DNA from: DATFYM01 sp035315065
GTDB lineage: Bacteria; Acidobacteriota; Terriglobia; UBA7540
Length of the DNA: 64,000 bases
Assembly (NCBI GenBank): GCA_035315065.1
Contig: DATFYM010000044.1
Coordinates: forward strand, 1-64,000
Direction: 5' to 3'
Under the pieces are notes generated by a model, which was not told the origin of the DNA, did no database searches, and saw only the letters and a program-made list of their open reading frames with translations. Every line of letters starts with the position of its first letter. Position 1 is the first letter of the stretch. Position numbers and translations under genes: made by a program. This document shows positions 33,094-41,755 of the stretch, one piece after another.

Positions 33094-33957
33094 TTGCGAG
33101 TCAGAAAGGCGGTCATTACCGCTGCGGGAGAGAATCAGCGCGCGCTGCCACTGCAGACTCTGATTCACGACGGAGCGGAGAAATCCGTTCTTGGCATCCT
33201 GATCGAACAGGCCCTCACCGCGAATGTTGGGGAAATCTGTGTTGTTGTCTGGCCAGGTGATGAGACACGCTATGCACAGGCCGCCGGCAGGCACGCGGGC
33301 GCGGTGCGGTTCGTCCCGCAGCAGCAGCCGCGAGGATACGGCCACGCCATCTACTGCGCGCGCGAGTTCGTCGGCAGTGAGCCCTTCCTGCACATGGTCG
33401 GGGACCACCTGTATATCTGCGCAACCAAGCCCTGCGTGCGACGCCTGGTGGAGCTTGCTGAGACCGAGGCGTGCTCTGCCTCCGGGGTCCAGCCCACGCG
33501 GGAAAGCCTGCTGCCCCGGTTTGGCGCCGTAGCGGGACGCCGCATGCCAGGACAACCCGGCGTGTATCGGGTGGAAACCGTGATCGAAAAACCCACCCCG
33601 ACGGAAGCTGAACAGCGCCTGATGATTCCGGGAATCCGGGCCGGCTACTACCTTTGTTTCTTTGGCATTCACGTTCTCACACCTACGGTGATGGACCTGC
33701 TCGGGCGCATGCTGGCAGATGAGTCGACCGGCTCCATCACGCTTTCGGCCGCTCTCGCGGAGCTTGCCCGGCAGGAGCAGTATCTCGCGCTGGAAGATAC
33801 CGGCCGGCGGTACGATCTCGGCGTGCGCTACGGCTTGCTGATCGCGCAATTGGCCCTGGCGCTGAACGGCCGCGACCGCGACGAGGTGCTCTCCGACCTG
33901 CTCGCACTGCTGGCGGAGCGCGAGATGGCCACTCCGTCTGCCGGGGGCGAACGGTGA
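33094..33957 (+). CDS. Sugar-phosphate nucleotidyltransferase, GalU-like
   Basis: The protein has 287 residues. It follows the UTP-glucose-1-phosphate uridylyltransferase layout: VRKAVITAAGENQRALPLQ (residues 2-20, in place of the usual GxGTRxLP), PVQTLI-like region, FVPQQQPRGYGHAIYCARE (about 73-91), FLHMVGDHLYI (about 97-107, the GD metal site) and VIEKPTPTEAEQ. The nucleotide loop reads AAGENQRALP rather than AAGxGTRxLP, so the loop Thr/Arg pair is altered. The TTG start at 33094 follows AGGGG; the stop overlaps the next gene (GTGA). Likely makes or regulates an NDP-sugar together with the downstream fusion protein. The substrate is unknown. Confidence 0.75.
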   Translation: MRVRKAVITAAGENQRALPLQTLIHDGAEKSVLGILIEQALTANVGEICVVVWPGDETRYAQAAGRHAGAVRFVPQQQPRGYGHAIYCAREFVGSEPFLHMVGDHLYICATKPCVRRLVELAETEACSASGVQPTRESLLPRFGAVAGRRMPGQPGVYRVETVIEKPTPTEAEQRLMIPGIRAGYYLCFFGIHVLTPTVMDLLGRMLADESTGSITLSAALAELARQEQYLALEDTGRRYDLGVRYGLLIAQLALALNGRDRDEVLSDLLALLAEREMATPSAGGER

Positions 33958-36900
33958 GCCGCTTCGAGAGCCGGTTCACCGGCATCATCACCGCCAGCGA
34001 TCCGGAAACCCGTAATCGCTCGCTGGATGCACTTTGCCGCACTGCGACCCTCGAAGAACTACTGGCTGAATGCGAGGCGCTCGACCGCTTCCGGCGCACC
34101 AGCGACAACCTCTACGAGCGTGTACGAGCCCTGTTTTTCCTGTATGCGATACACCGTTTTCACATCCCTGCCCAGGAGCGCGCCGGTGCGCACTCACTGA
34201 TCCCTTTCGGAGGCTACGACAAGCTCCTGAAGCGCCGCTTCGAGGAAGCCATTGACATATTCCTCGCGGCCCAAGCCACCGACGGCCCGAGCGCCGCCAT
34301 TTCCAGCGCCCTTGCCGCAGGCTACCGCGACCTGGGCTTTCAGACCCTCACCGACCAAGTGCGTCGCAGCGTGCGCTCGGTCCGCGGCAATCGGTGGATG
34401 TTCCGCACTGCCCACCCCGCAGACGCACCGCTTCGCATTCGCCCCGAACTTCTGACGCGTGCGACCGCCGATCAGCTCTTCCCCATCCTGCACGAGGCCA
34501 CACCAGTGCGCATGGACCTCACCCATAGCGGGTGGAGCGACATCTTCTTCCTCGGGATGGACTTCCCGGAAGGCGCCCGCGTGCTCAACATCTCGATCGA
34601 CCTGAGCGTGCGAGGGCCCGGAGCTCCCCAGCCGCCGGTAGAAACCTGGTTCCGCGTTATCGATCAGCCGGTGCTCCGCCTGGTTAGCGTCGATCTCAAG
34701 AGCAGCGCCGAAATCGGCTCGATCGATGAAGTTTTCGATTTCGCGCGCGACTACCTGGGCCTGCTCAAGGCGGCGGTGATTGCCTCCGGCATCGTTCCGC
34801 CGGGGATGGAGGGCGCCACTCAGCCCTTCACCGATGTGCTGACTCATCTGACGGGCAGGCCTGGCCACGGCGTCGAAATCGTCAGCAAGGTGAACGGGAT
34901 CCCTCGAGGGTCACGACTGGCGGTGTCCACCACCCTGCTGGCTTCTCTCATTTCCTTGTGCATGCGCGCCACGAACCAGATTCACGCGATCACCGGCGAT
35001 CTCGAAGAGGACGACCGCCGCCTGGTGGCCGCTCGTGCCATCCTTGGTGAATGGCTTGGCGGCTCGGGGGGCGGCTGGCAGGATTCCGGCGGCGTATGGC
35101 CTGGAATCAAGCTTATCCACGGTGTCTCGGCCCAGGAAGGCGATCCGGAGTTCGGCGTCAGCCGTGGGCGCCTGCTGCCGAACCATCAGGTCTTTGGCCG
35201 CGACGCCGTGTCGCCGGAAACACGCGACAAACTCCAGCAAAGCCTCGTGCTCGTCCATGGCGGTATGGCCCAGGATGTTGGTCCCATTCTGGAGATGGTG
35301 ACGGAGAAATACCTGCTCCGTTCGGAGAAGGAGTGGCTCGGCCGTCGCGAAGCTGGCGATATCCTCGATGAGCTCATGGGGCAATTGAAGAAAGGCGAGA
35401 TCCGCGCCATAGGAGCCTGCACTCAGCGCAATTTCGACGGCCCCATTCAAACCATCATTCCGTGGGCCGGCAATCTTTACACGGACACGCTCATTCAACG
35501 CGTGCGCACGGAAATGAGCGACGACTTCTGGGGCTTCTGGATGCTCGGCGGAATGTCGGGCGGCGGCATGGGCTTCCTGTTCGACCCGCATCGCAAGGCG
35601 GCGGCGCAAGACCGGTTGCAGGCGATCATGAGCGGCACCAAGCGGCAGATGGAGCACGCCGTGCCTTTCGCCATGGAGCCGGTGGTCTACGATTTCGCCG
35701 TCAACGAACACGGAACCGAGGCCGCGCTCCTCGGTGGAGACTCAGCCCTGATGCCCGCAGGCTACTATGAGCTTGCAGTGCCCACCCTGATTCGCATGGA
35801 GTCCCGCCTGCTTTCGCCATTGCGCCGCACGGAACTTGAGCGTTTCACATCGGCTTGCCACAGCGTCCCGGAATTCTTGGGCATGGTGGAGCACGTCTTC
35901 GAGCACCTCATCCCGCGTAGTTCGCAAAAAGCCGACCGCTCGCAGAGTCTCGAAGCTCTCCTGGAGGCCCACGGCTTCGACCGGGTGGAGCATGAACAGA
36001 TTCAGGCCGACTTGCGCGGCGGCCGGGTGGGACTTGCGCAAAATCGCCTTCCCATCAGCAGCCGGATCAGGGATGTTGGTCCCGATGATCTCTTTGATGC
36101 TACCCAAGGCGTCGCGCCGCACTACCAAGAAACCGGAATGGAGGCGCTGGCAGCAGGAATGGTGGCCGTGGTTTCGTTCGCCGGCGGCGCGGGCAGTCGT
36201 TGGACGAAGGGCGCGGGCGTCGTAAAGGCCCTCAATCCTTTTTGCAGATTGGGCGGGAAGCACCGCAGCTTCATCGAGGTGCACCTGGCCAGGGGCCGCC
36301 GGACAGGCCGCGTCTGTGGTACCGCTTTGCCGCATGTCATCACCACCAGTTACTTGACACACGATGCGATCAAGGCACATCTGCACGCGGAGGCGAACTA
36401 CGGTTACCCCGGTCCCCTAATACTCTCGCCCGGCCGATCCATCGGCCTGCGTCTGGTACCGATGGAGCGGGACTTGCGATTTACTTGGGAAGAGATGCCC
36501 CAGCAGTTGCTCGACGAGCAGGCCCAGAAGGTTCGCGAAAGCCTGCGCGCCACGCTGATAGCATGGGCTCGCCAGATGGGGGAAGGCAGCAGTTACACCG
36601 ACAACGTGCCCATGCAGTGCCTGCATCCGGTGGGCCACTGGTACGAAGTGCCGAACATGATCCGCAATGGCTCTCTGGTTAGACTGTTCGAGGAAAGGCC
36701 CCGCTTGAAGTACCTGATGGTTCACAACATCGATACCACGGGAGTGGATGTGGACGCTGGGTTGCTCGGCTACCACATCGAACAGGGCGCGGCGCTCACC
36801 ACAGAGGTCATCGCCCGGCACCTCGAGGACCGCGGCGGCGGGCTGGCCCAAATCGACGGCCGCCCGCGACTGATTGAAGGCCTTGCACTACCGAGTGAGG

Positions 36901-37289
36901 ATATCGAATCGCGCCTTTCCTGGTACAACAGCGCGACCTACTGGATCGATATCGACCAACTCCTCGCCGGTTTCGGACTGACTCGCAGCGACCTCAGCAA
37001 CGCGGAACTCTTAAACGCCGGGGTCCGCAACCTGGCCGCCCGTATGCCCACCTACATCACCCTGAAGGAGGTGAAAAAGCGCTGGGGAAAAGGCCAGGAA
37101 GACGTTTTCCCGGTGGCGCAGTTTGAAAAGCTCTGGGGCGACATGACCAGCCTGCCGGAGTTGCCGTGCAGGTTTGTCGCCGTGCCGCGGAAGCGTGGAC
37201 AGCAACTCAAGGAACCGGCACAGCTCGACGGTTGGCTCCGCGATGGCTCGGCGGCGTACGTTGAATCGTTGTGTGATTGGACAAACTGA
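33954..37289 (+). CDS. Fusion of fucokinase-like GHMP domain and UDP-sugar pyrophosphorylase domain
   Basis: The protein has 1111 residues. After about 180 helical residues comes a fucokinase-type opening, PVRMDLTHSGWSDIFFLG (about 183-200), then VLNISIDLSVRG and GLLKAAVIASGIVPPG. The ATP loop, normally PRGSGLGTSS, reads IPRGSRLAVSTTLL (about 315-328). GGWQDSGGVWPGIKL (about 372) and GGMSGGGMGFLFDP (about 531) are the other kinase motifs. From about residue 735 a UDPGP-type nucleotidyltransferase follows: SFAGGAGSRWTKGAG, PVGHWYEVPNMIRNGSL, and YLMVHNIDTTGVDVD. The order is the reverse of the known fucokinase/GDP-fucose pyrophosphorylase FKP. It could salvage a free sugar to an NDP-sugar, if the altered ATP loop still works. 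The GTG start at 33954 overlaps the upstream stop. Confidence 0.75.
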   Translation: MSRFESRFTGIITASDPETRNRSLDALCRTATLEELLAECEALDRFRRTSDNLYERVRALFFLYAIHRFHIPAQERAGAHSLIPFGGYDKLLKRRFEEAIDIFLAAQATDGPSAAISSALAAGYRDLGFQTLTDQVRRSVRSVRGNRWMFRTAHPADAPLRIRPELLTRATADQLFPILHEATPVRMDLTHSGWSDIFFLGMDFPEGARVLNISIDLSVRGPGAPQPPVETWFRVIDQPVLRLVSVDLKSSAEIGSIDEVFDFARDYLGLLKAAVIASGIVPPGMEGATQPFTDVLTHLTGRPGHGVEIVSKVNGIPRGSRLAVSTTLLASLISLCMRATNQIHAITGDLEEDDRRLVAARAILGEWLGGSGGGWQDSGGVWPGIKLIHGVSAQEGDPEFGVSRGRLLPNHQVFGRDAVSPETRDKLQQSLVLVHGGMAQDVGPILEMVTEKYLLRSEKEWLGRREAGDILDELMGQLKKGEIRAIGACTQRNFDGPIQTIIPWAGNLYTDTLIQRVRTEMSDDFWGFWMLGGMSGGGMGFLFDPHRKAAAQDRLQAIMSGTKRQMEHAVPFAMEPVVYDFAVNEHGTEAALLGGDSALMPAGYYELAVPTLIRMESRLLSPLRRTELERFTSACHSVPEFLGMVEHVFEHLIPRSSQKADRSQSLEALLEAHGFDRVEHEQIQADLRGGRVGLAQNRLPISSRIRDVGPDDLFDATQGVAPHYQETGMEALAAGMVAVVSFAGGAGSRWTKGAGVVKALNPFCRLGGKHRSFIEVHLARGRRTGRVCGTALPHVITTSYLTHDAIKAHLHAEANYGYPGPLILSPGRSIGLRLVPMERDLRFTWEEMPQQLLDEQAQKVRESLRATLIAWARQMGEGSSYTDNVPMQCLHPVGHWYEVPNMIRNGSLVRLFEERPRLKYLMVHNIDTTGVDVDAGLLGYHIEQGAALTTEVIARHLEDRGGGLAQIDGRPRLIEGLALPSEDIESRLSWYNSATYWIDIDQLLAGFGLTRSDLSNAELLNAGVRNLAARMPTYITLKEVKKRWGKGQEDVFPVAQFEKLWGDMTSLPELPCRFVAVPRKRGQQLKEPAQLDGWLRDGSAAYVESLCDWTN

Positions 37290-37401
37290 TCCCGGCCTCG
37301 ATGCTGTGGCGTGACAGGCATCGCCCAACTTGCTTGCCATTAGTCGTCGGAGAATCGAGCCGCCGGCACGCCCCTGGGCGACGCGGATGCGTCGCGATGC
37401 C

Positions 37402-38058
37402 TTACTTCTTTGGGTAGCCCACCGTCTGTCCCAGAATGATTCGCTGATCGGGACGCAGCCGCATGAGCTTGGCCAGCGCCGGCCGGTCGATGCTGCCGCG
37501 CACCACCGCCGCCAATCCCTCCGAAGCGCAGAAGAGATAAACATTCTGGGCAATGAAGCCCACGTCGGCGGCCACATACATATCTCGGTCCGGCGAGGCG
37601 CTGCCGGTCTTGGCGAGATCGGCGACATAAACCAGATCCAGCGGCGCGTCTTTTACATAAGACTGGGTTCCTGTCTGGGCGCGCACATCATCGCCGAGAA
37701 CCGGATTCAGTTGATGCTCCTTGGCATCGTAGACGTAGAGACCATCGGCGGTGGCGACGTAAACATCGGTCTCCTGCCAGTTCATAGCGGAGGGCGCAGT
37801 CCGCTTCCCGGAGTCCGGACGGTTCACTCCGAACGCTGCCCACAGCAGATTCGACATCACTTGCGCGGGCAGCTTTTCCGGGCTGAAGGTGCGCGCCGAG
37901 CTTCGGTCCTTCAGAACCTGCATCAGCGGCCGGCCGATGTCAGTTTGTGGTTTGGGGAGACGAATGGTCTTGAGTTCCTGCGCCAGGCCGCCAACCGGAG
38001 TCAGGATCAGAATTACCCACACCCAATAGTTCTTGGAAGAATGCCATGCTTTCATCAT
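37402..38058 (-). CDS. SagB/ThcOx-family nitroreductase-like oxidoreductase, exported
   Basis: The protein has about 218 residues. The N-terminus (YWVWVILILTPVGGLAQ) is a signal peptide. The FMN-binding nitroreductase pattern follows: LKDRSSARTFSPEKLPAQVM (about residues 45-64), LLWAAFGVNRPDSGKRTAPSA, VADLAKTG and the C-terminal PDQRIILGQTVGYPKK. Members of this branch include SagB-like dehydrogenases of modified peptides and many uncharacterised flavoproteins. No peptide precursor, SagC or SagD is nearby, so a toxin role is not supported. The start is ATG 38058 or 38055, behind AGGAGG. It is convergent with the fusion gene. Confidence 0.78.
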   Translation of the reverse strand: MMKAWHSSKNYWVWVILILTPVGGLAQELKTIRLPKPQTDIGRPLMQVLKDRSSARTFSPEKLPAQVMSNLLWAAFGVNRPDSGKRTAPSAMNWQETDVYVATADGLYVYDAKEHQLNPVLGDDVRAQTGTQSYVKDAPLDLVYVADLAKTGSASPDRDMYVAADVGFIAQNVYLFCASEGLAAVVRGSIDRPALAKLMRLRPDQRIILGQTVGYPKK

Positions 38059-38150
38059 AGAACCTCCTGGTGGCGTACTCCATGTCGTTTCGCAAGCTGC
38101 GTTGGTACTGCCTCGCTTCAACAAAGACCGTGCCATGAGCAGGACGCCGG

Positions 38151-38339
38151 CTACCCATTGCCAGTGATCGCCTCGCGCAGAGTTTCGCCGCAATTCCGGC
38201 AGCGATCCCGCCGCCTCGCGTTTAGCGTGCCGCACCGCGCGCAGGTGATGTACATGGCGCGGGCAAACAGTTGGGTGATGACGGCAGCGCCGCCCAAGAT
38301 GGCAACGGCGAGCGCAATTTGAACGACCGTCGAGCTCAT
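38151..38339 (-). CDS. Small membrane-anchored zinc-ribbon protein
   Basis: The protein has 62 residues. One hydrophobic segment (VVQIALAVAILGGAAVITQL, residues 4-23) is followed by a four-cysteine zinc ribbon, ITCARCGTL and DRCRNCGETL (pairs about 32/35 and 46/49). It probably sits in the inner membrane with the ribbon inside the cytoplasm. The function is unknown. The start is ATG 38339, because the frame before it is repeat sequence. It lies 93 bases upstream of the SagB-like gene on the same strand. Confidence 0.6.
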   Translation of the reverse strand: MSSTVVQIALAVAILGGAAVITQLFARAMYITCARCGTLNARRRDRCRNCGETLREAITGNG

Positions 38340-38340
38340 A

Positions 38341-38448
38341 AAATCAGAAAAAATCAGCAATCAGAAATTAGAAATCAGCAAAAGAGAAGCCTCCTGTCGT
38401 CTTTCTCGCTTCCTGCTTCTCGCTTCTGACTTCTGACTTCTGATTTCT
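38341..38448. repeat. Paired-arm repeat, AAATCAGAAATTAGAAATCAG family
   Basis: The left arm has AAATCAGCAATCAGAAATTAG; the right arm has CTTCTGACTTCTGACTTCTG followed by ATTTCT. The stop codon of the aldolase gene directly adjoins the right arm. Confidence 0.8.
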
Positions 38449-39103
38449 ACCTTCCTCGGGCGGCACGCACCGCCTCCACGTACTTCCGCGCATTGCTGCT
38501 GATCACGTCCAGCCTGCCTTCTTTGAGTGCCTTGGCGTCCACGAGTTCACCGCCGACCGCCACCGCGGCGGCGCCAGCCTTGATGAATTCCGGAGTCGTC
38601 TCGAGATTCACACCCCCGGTAGGCACGAAATCGATGTGCGGGAAGGGGCCTCTCAGCGCCTTGATGTATTGGGGACCCCCAACGGGCCCGCAAGGGAAGA
38701 TCTTCACCAAGTCGGCGCCGGCCTGCCAAGCTGTGACCACCTCGGTGGGTGTGAGGGCCCCCGGCATGACGGGCTTGGAGTAGCGTTTGGCCACTTCGAT
38801 CACGCGCACGTCCAGCGACGGCGTTACGATGAACTGCGCGCCCGCCAGCAGAGCCGCCCGGCAAGTCTCAGGATCGAGGATCGTGCCTGCGCCCAGCAGC
38901 ACCTTGTCACCATAGCGCTCTGCCACCCGCTCCATCACCCGGATGGCGTTGGGGACGGTCATGGTGATCTCGGCGATGCCGATGCCGCCCTCGATGATCG
39001 CCTCCGCCGCCCGGAACGCGTCTTCCTCCGATGCCGCCCTGACGATTGGCACCAGCCCAACCTCGCGAATTAAGGCGAGAGACGTTTCTTTTGACCAAGC
39101 CAT
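38447..39103 (-). CDS. eda: 2-dehydro-3-deoxy-phosphogluconate aldolase
   Basis: Splits KDPG to pyruvate and glyceraldehyde-3-phosphate, the last step of the Entner-Doudoroff route. It has 218 residues. Catalytic marks are VPIVRAASEEDAF (with the Arg), the proton-relay Glu in GIAEITMTVPNAI (about 43-55), LLGAGTILDPE and the Schiff-base Lys in DLVKIFPCGPVGGPQY (about 131-146). FVPTGGVNLETTPEFIKAG closes the phosphate site. ATG 39103 has AAGGAGG before it. It follows the KDG kinase gene on the same strand, so the two form a sugar-acid degradation pair; edd is not present in the window. Confidence 0.93.
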   Translation of the reverse strand: MAWSKETSLALIREVGLVPIVRAASEEDAFRAAEAIIEGGIGIAEITMTVPNAIRVMERVAERYGDKVLLGAGTILDPETCRAALLAGAQFIVTPSLDVRVIEVAKRYSKPVMPGALTPTEVVTAWQAGADLVKIFPCGPVGGPQYIKALRGPFPHIDFVPTGGVNLETTPEFIKAGAAAVAVGGELVDAKALKEGRLDVISSNARKYVEAVRAARGR

Positions 39104-39117
39104 CGTGCGCCTCCTTA

Positions 39118-39242
39118 CGAGCAAGCGGGGTTCGGGACTCGGGTTTCGGGGTTCGCCAAGAAGACGGGAGCCGGCGTCTCCATAGGTCCCGGGCCCCGAG
39201 TCCTGTGTTCTTTGCGAATCCCGAACCCCGAATCCCGTCTTC
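39118..39242. repeat. Paired-arm repeat, GGGTTCGGGACTCGGG family
   Basis: The left arm is GGGGTTCGGGACTCGGGTTT then CGGGGTTCG; the right arm is GCGAATCCCGAACCCCGAAT then CCCG. A short inner pair (ACGGGAGCCGGCGTC) is also present. It lies between the kinase and aldolase genes, inside a likely operon. Confidence 0.85.
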
Positions 39243-39244
39243 TC

Positions 39245-40282
39245 TCACCGCGCCACCCGCAAGCTCGTGCCCTTCAGCAAACTGTCCACTTCCGCCAGCG
39301 TCGCCCAGTTGAAGTCCCCGGGGTTGGTGTGCTTGAGGGCGCTGAAGGCGTTGCCATAGCGCACGGCGGCTTCGTACGATCCTTTGGCCAGACGGCCGTA
39401 GATGAAGCCGGCGCTGAAGGAATCGCCGCCGCCCACCCGGTCGACTATCTCCAAATCGTACTTGACGTCGTCGTAGAACTTGCCGTCCGCGTAGCAGATC
39501 GCGGTCCAGGTATTGCGCCACACCAGCGGATTCTCGCGCAGTGTGATCGCCACCGCCCGGAAGCGGAACTTCTCCTGAAGTTGTTTAGCCACGTCCCTGT
39601 ACGTTTCGGGGTCCACCTCTGTGAAGCCTTGCGAATCCGTTTGCTCAGCCTTGGCCGCGGAGGTGATCTTGAACACGACGTGAGTATCCTCCTCGGTGGT
39701 GATGAGCACGTCCACGTAGGGCATCATCGGCTCCTGCACGGCCTGAGCTTTCGCGGGCGACCACAGCTTGCTGCGATAGTTGAGGTCGTAGCTGACGGTC
39801 ACGCCTGCGGCGCGCGCGGCCTTCAGGGCTTCGAGCGTGACGGCGGCAGCCGAGTCCGACAGAGCCGGCGTGATGCCGCTGGTGTGAAACCACTTCGCGC
39901 CGGCGAAGACCCGTTTCCAGTCGACTTCGCCGGGTTGAATGGCGCTGATGGCGGATTGCTCGCGGTCGTAAAGCACCGAACTGGGGCGGGGCGCCGCGCC
40001 GAACTCGACGAAGTATAGCCCTACCCTGCCCTCGCTCGCCCAGATGATCTGGGAGGTGTCCACACCCATTTGCTTGACGCGGTTTTCCATCAGCCGCGCC
40101 AGCGCGTTCTTGGGCAATCGCGACACCCAAGTACTCGCGAGGCCCAGCCGGCTTGCGCCCACGGCCACATTCAACTCGCCGCCGCCAATTTGCACGTCCA
40201 GCGACGTTGTCTGTTCCAGCCGCTGGAAATGGGGCGGCGCCAAACGAATCATCGCCTCGCCGAAGGTCACCACGTCGGCCAT
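39245..40282 (-). CDS. kdgK: 2-keto-3-deoxygluconate kinase, PfkB family
   Basis: Phosphorylates KDG to KDPG, feeding the downstream aldolase. It has 345 residues. It begins VVTFGEAMIRLAP and has the sugar-binding GGGELNVAVGASRLG (about 33-47), WVSRLPKNALARLM, the KDG-kinase segment ARAAGVTVSYDLNYRSKLW (about 155-173), and the ATP/anion-hole motif VDRVGGGDSFSAGFIYG (about 283-299) with the catalytic Asp. ATG 40282 follows GGGAGGG. The gene pair kdgK-eda implies catabolism of pectin or uronic-acid products. The exact substrate, KDG or a related keto-sugar, is inferred from the neighbour. Confidence 0.9.
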   Translation of the reverse strand: MADVVTFGEAMIRLAPPHFQRLEQTTSLDVQIGGGELNVAVGASRLGLASTWVSRLPKNALARLMENRVKQMGVDTSQIIWASEGRVGLYFVEFGAAPRPSSVLYDREQSAISAIQPGEVDWKRVFAGAKWFHTSGITPALSDSAAAVTLEALKAARAAGVTVSYDLNYRSKLWSPAKAQAVQEPMMPYVDVLITTEEDTHVVFKITSAAKAEQTDSQGFTEVDPETYRDVAKQLQEKFRFRAVAITLRENPLVWRNTWTAICYADGKFYDDVKYDLEIVDRVGGGDSFSAGFIYGRLAKGSYEAAVRYGNAFSALKHTNPGDFNWATLAEVDSLLKGTSLRVAR

Positions 40283-40456
40283 CGAAAAGCCCTCCCTTAC
40301 GAGGTACTTTAACCGGGTTCAATCTCAATATAGAGGACGGGAAGGAAAAAGCCAGCGTAAATTCAGAGTACGAGACTCCACCTTAGCGCCGGCAACGATA
40401 CCACGCTCAAGCAACGCGGGCACACTTTAGGACCATCGAACCTCGCGGGGTGAACG

Positions 40457-41590
40457 GTGATGACGGCTCCACGCCTACGTCTCTTGGTTGCTGCTTTCTT
40501 TCTTTCCGTACCTGTCATTTTCGCACAACAACCAAGCGCCCTTGACTTGGAACAACTCAGTTCTGCCGACGCCCTGGCGCTCACTCCGGACTGGGTCAGG
40601 CACGGTGATCCGCAGCAACAGGCTTGGGCGGCGTACTGGATCCAGCGTGACCGGCAGGAGCAGGAAGTGCCGCTGCTTCTCGAAGTCCTGGCTAGTTACC
40701 AAGCGAGCGCGCAGGCCGGCTCCTCGGGTTGGACCGACCAGGACACGGCTATGCTGTATGTGCTCGATACGTTGATCCAGATGCATTCCAAGGTAACCTC
40801 GGAGCAGGCTGAGGCTCTCTACGGGAAGTTTCCGGTCCAGGCGCTCATCCTGCTGGCACACGATCCTGAGGACGCTCGGGACCCGCTGCTGCGCATTCTC
40901 GACAAGACTCAATCGCGGATTGACTGGCTGGCAGCCGCCGATCTGCTGGCGACTGATCCACCCGCCGGTTTCGCCGCCAGACTGCTGAAGGGAATCTCGA
41001 TCCACGCGACCATTCGAGTGTTGAGCCCTGGCCAAGGTGGTTTGGGGGGATTGGGCAGCGGGTGCGGTGGTAGCGCCGCGTGGGGGCGAGGAGACTGGCC
41101 GCCGCTTGGCGTCTATCGACTTTCAACCCGGCCTTCGACAGGCTCCGAACTGTTCGCGAAGGGAGAGAATCCGGTCTACGTGAAACGGTCCGTTGAAGGC
41201 AGTTGTGACGCGAGCGAGGGTTGCGGGGACCTCCTTCTGAGTCTGGAGGCGCTTCGCCGAGATCTGATTGGGCAACTTCTCGGCATCAGGAAAGAGAAGT
41301 TCGCTCTGCAACTCAACCCCAGCCTCAATATCACGTGGAGCTCGGACGAAGCCTACTTCGACGCCGCAAGCGCGTTCGTCGCGCAACAGGAAGAGATCCT
41401 CGAAAACGCCCAGGCTGGTCTCGAAGCGCGGGGCCTGCTGACCGAGACCGAGGCCGCATCGGCGCAGCCGCCGTTTGAGGTCGAAATCCTTGACCTGCGC
41501 AATGACAAGACGCCACTTCCCGATCTGGTGTTTGCCGACCCTTCGATCAATGTCACTTACCGGGCCGTTGAGCTTGATCCAGCCGACTGA
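40457..41590 (+). CDS. Exported protein of unknown function
   Basis: A signal peptide (LRLLVAAFFLSVPVIFAQ) is followed by about 350 residues with no domain I recognise. Residues about 30-180 are helical with HEAT-like spacing (TPDWVRHGDPQQQAWAAYWI, LLLEVLASY, ILLAHDPEDARDPLL). A Gly-rich, low-complexity stretch (GLGGLGSGCGGSAAWG, about residues 195-211) looks like an insertion. The C-terminal part carries two cysteines (SCDASEGC) and a charged end. The start is GTG 40457 or ATG 40460. The closest reading is an acidobacterial secreted protein; trpC follows 165 bases later but with no functional link. Confidence 0.6.
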   Translation: MMTAPRLRLLVAAFFLSVPVIFAQQPSALDLEQLSSADALALTPDWVRHGDPQQQAWAAYWIQRDRQEQEVPLLLEVLASYQASAQAGSSGWTDQDTAMLYVLDTLIQMHSKVTSEQAEALYGKFPVQALILLAHDPEDARDPLLRILDKTQSRIDWLAAADLLATDPPAGFAARLLKGISIHATIRVLSPGQGGLGGLGSGCGGSAAWGRGDWPPLGVYRLSTRPSTGSELFAKGENPVYVKRSVEGSCDASEGCGDLLLSLEALRRDLIGQLLGIRKEKFALQLNPSLNITWSSDEAYFDAASAFVAQQEEILENAQAGLEARGLLTETEAASAQPPFEVEILDLRNDKTPLPDLVFADPSINVTYRAVELDPAD

Positions 41591-41755
41591 TTCACCGTCG
41601 CAGTGTACTGGGCAGGCGCCGGGGGACTCCCACGCTTAGGTCGTCACTGACGCTCGCGCCTATCATCCTTGACTTGCCCTTTCGCAGCAGCTTAGAGTTA
41701 ATCTTTACCGCTTCCACAACGGATTTGTTGGAGTGACGACTCTCCAAGGTGAGAC

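Noticed and set aside
37402..38339. SagB-type peptide toxin cluster
   Set aside because: Only the flavoprotein is present; no cyclodehydratase, precursor peptide or protease. The protein carries a signal peptide, unlike SagB of such clusters.
40044..40430. Plus-strand frame over the start of kdgK
   Set aside because: Antisense to a well-supported kinase gene and without an SD.
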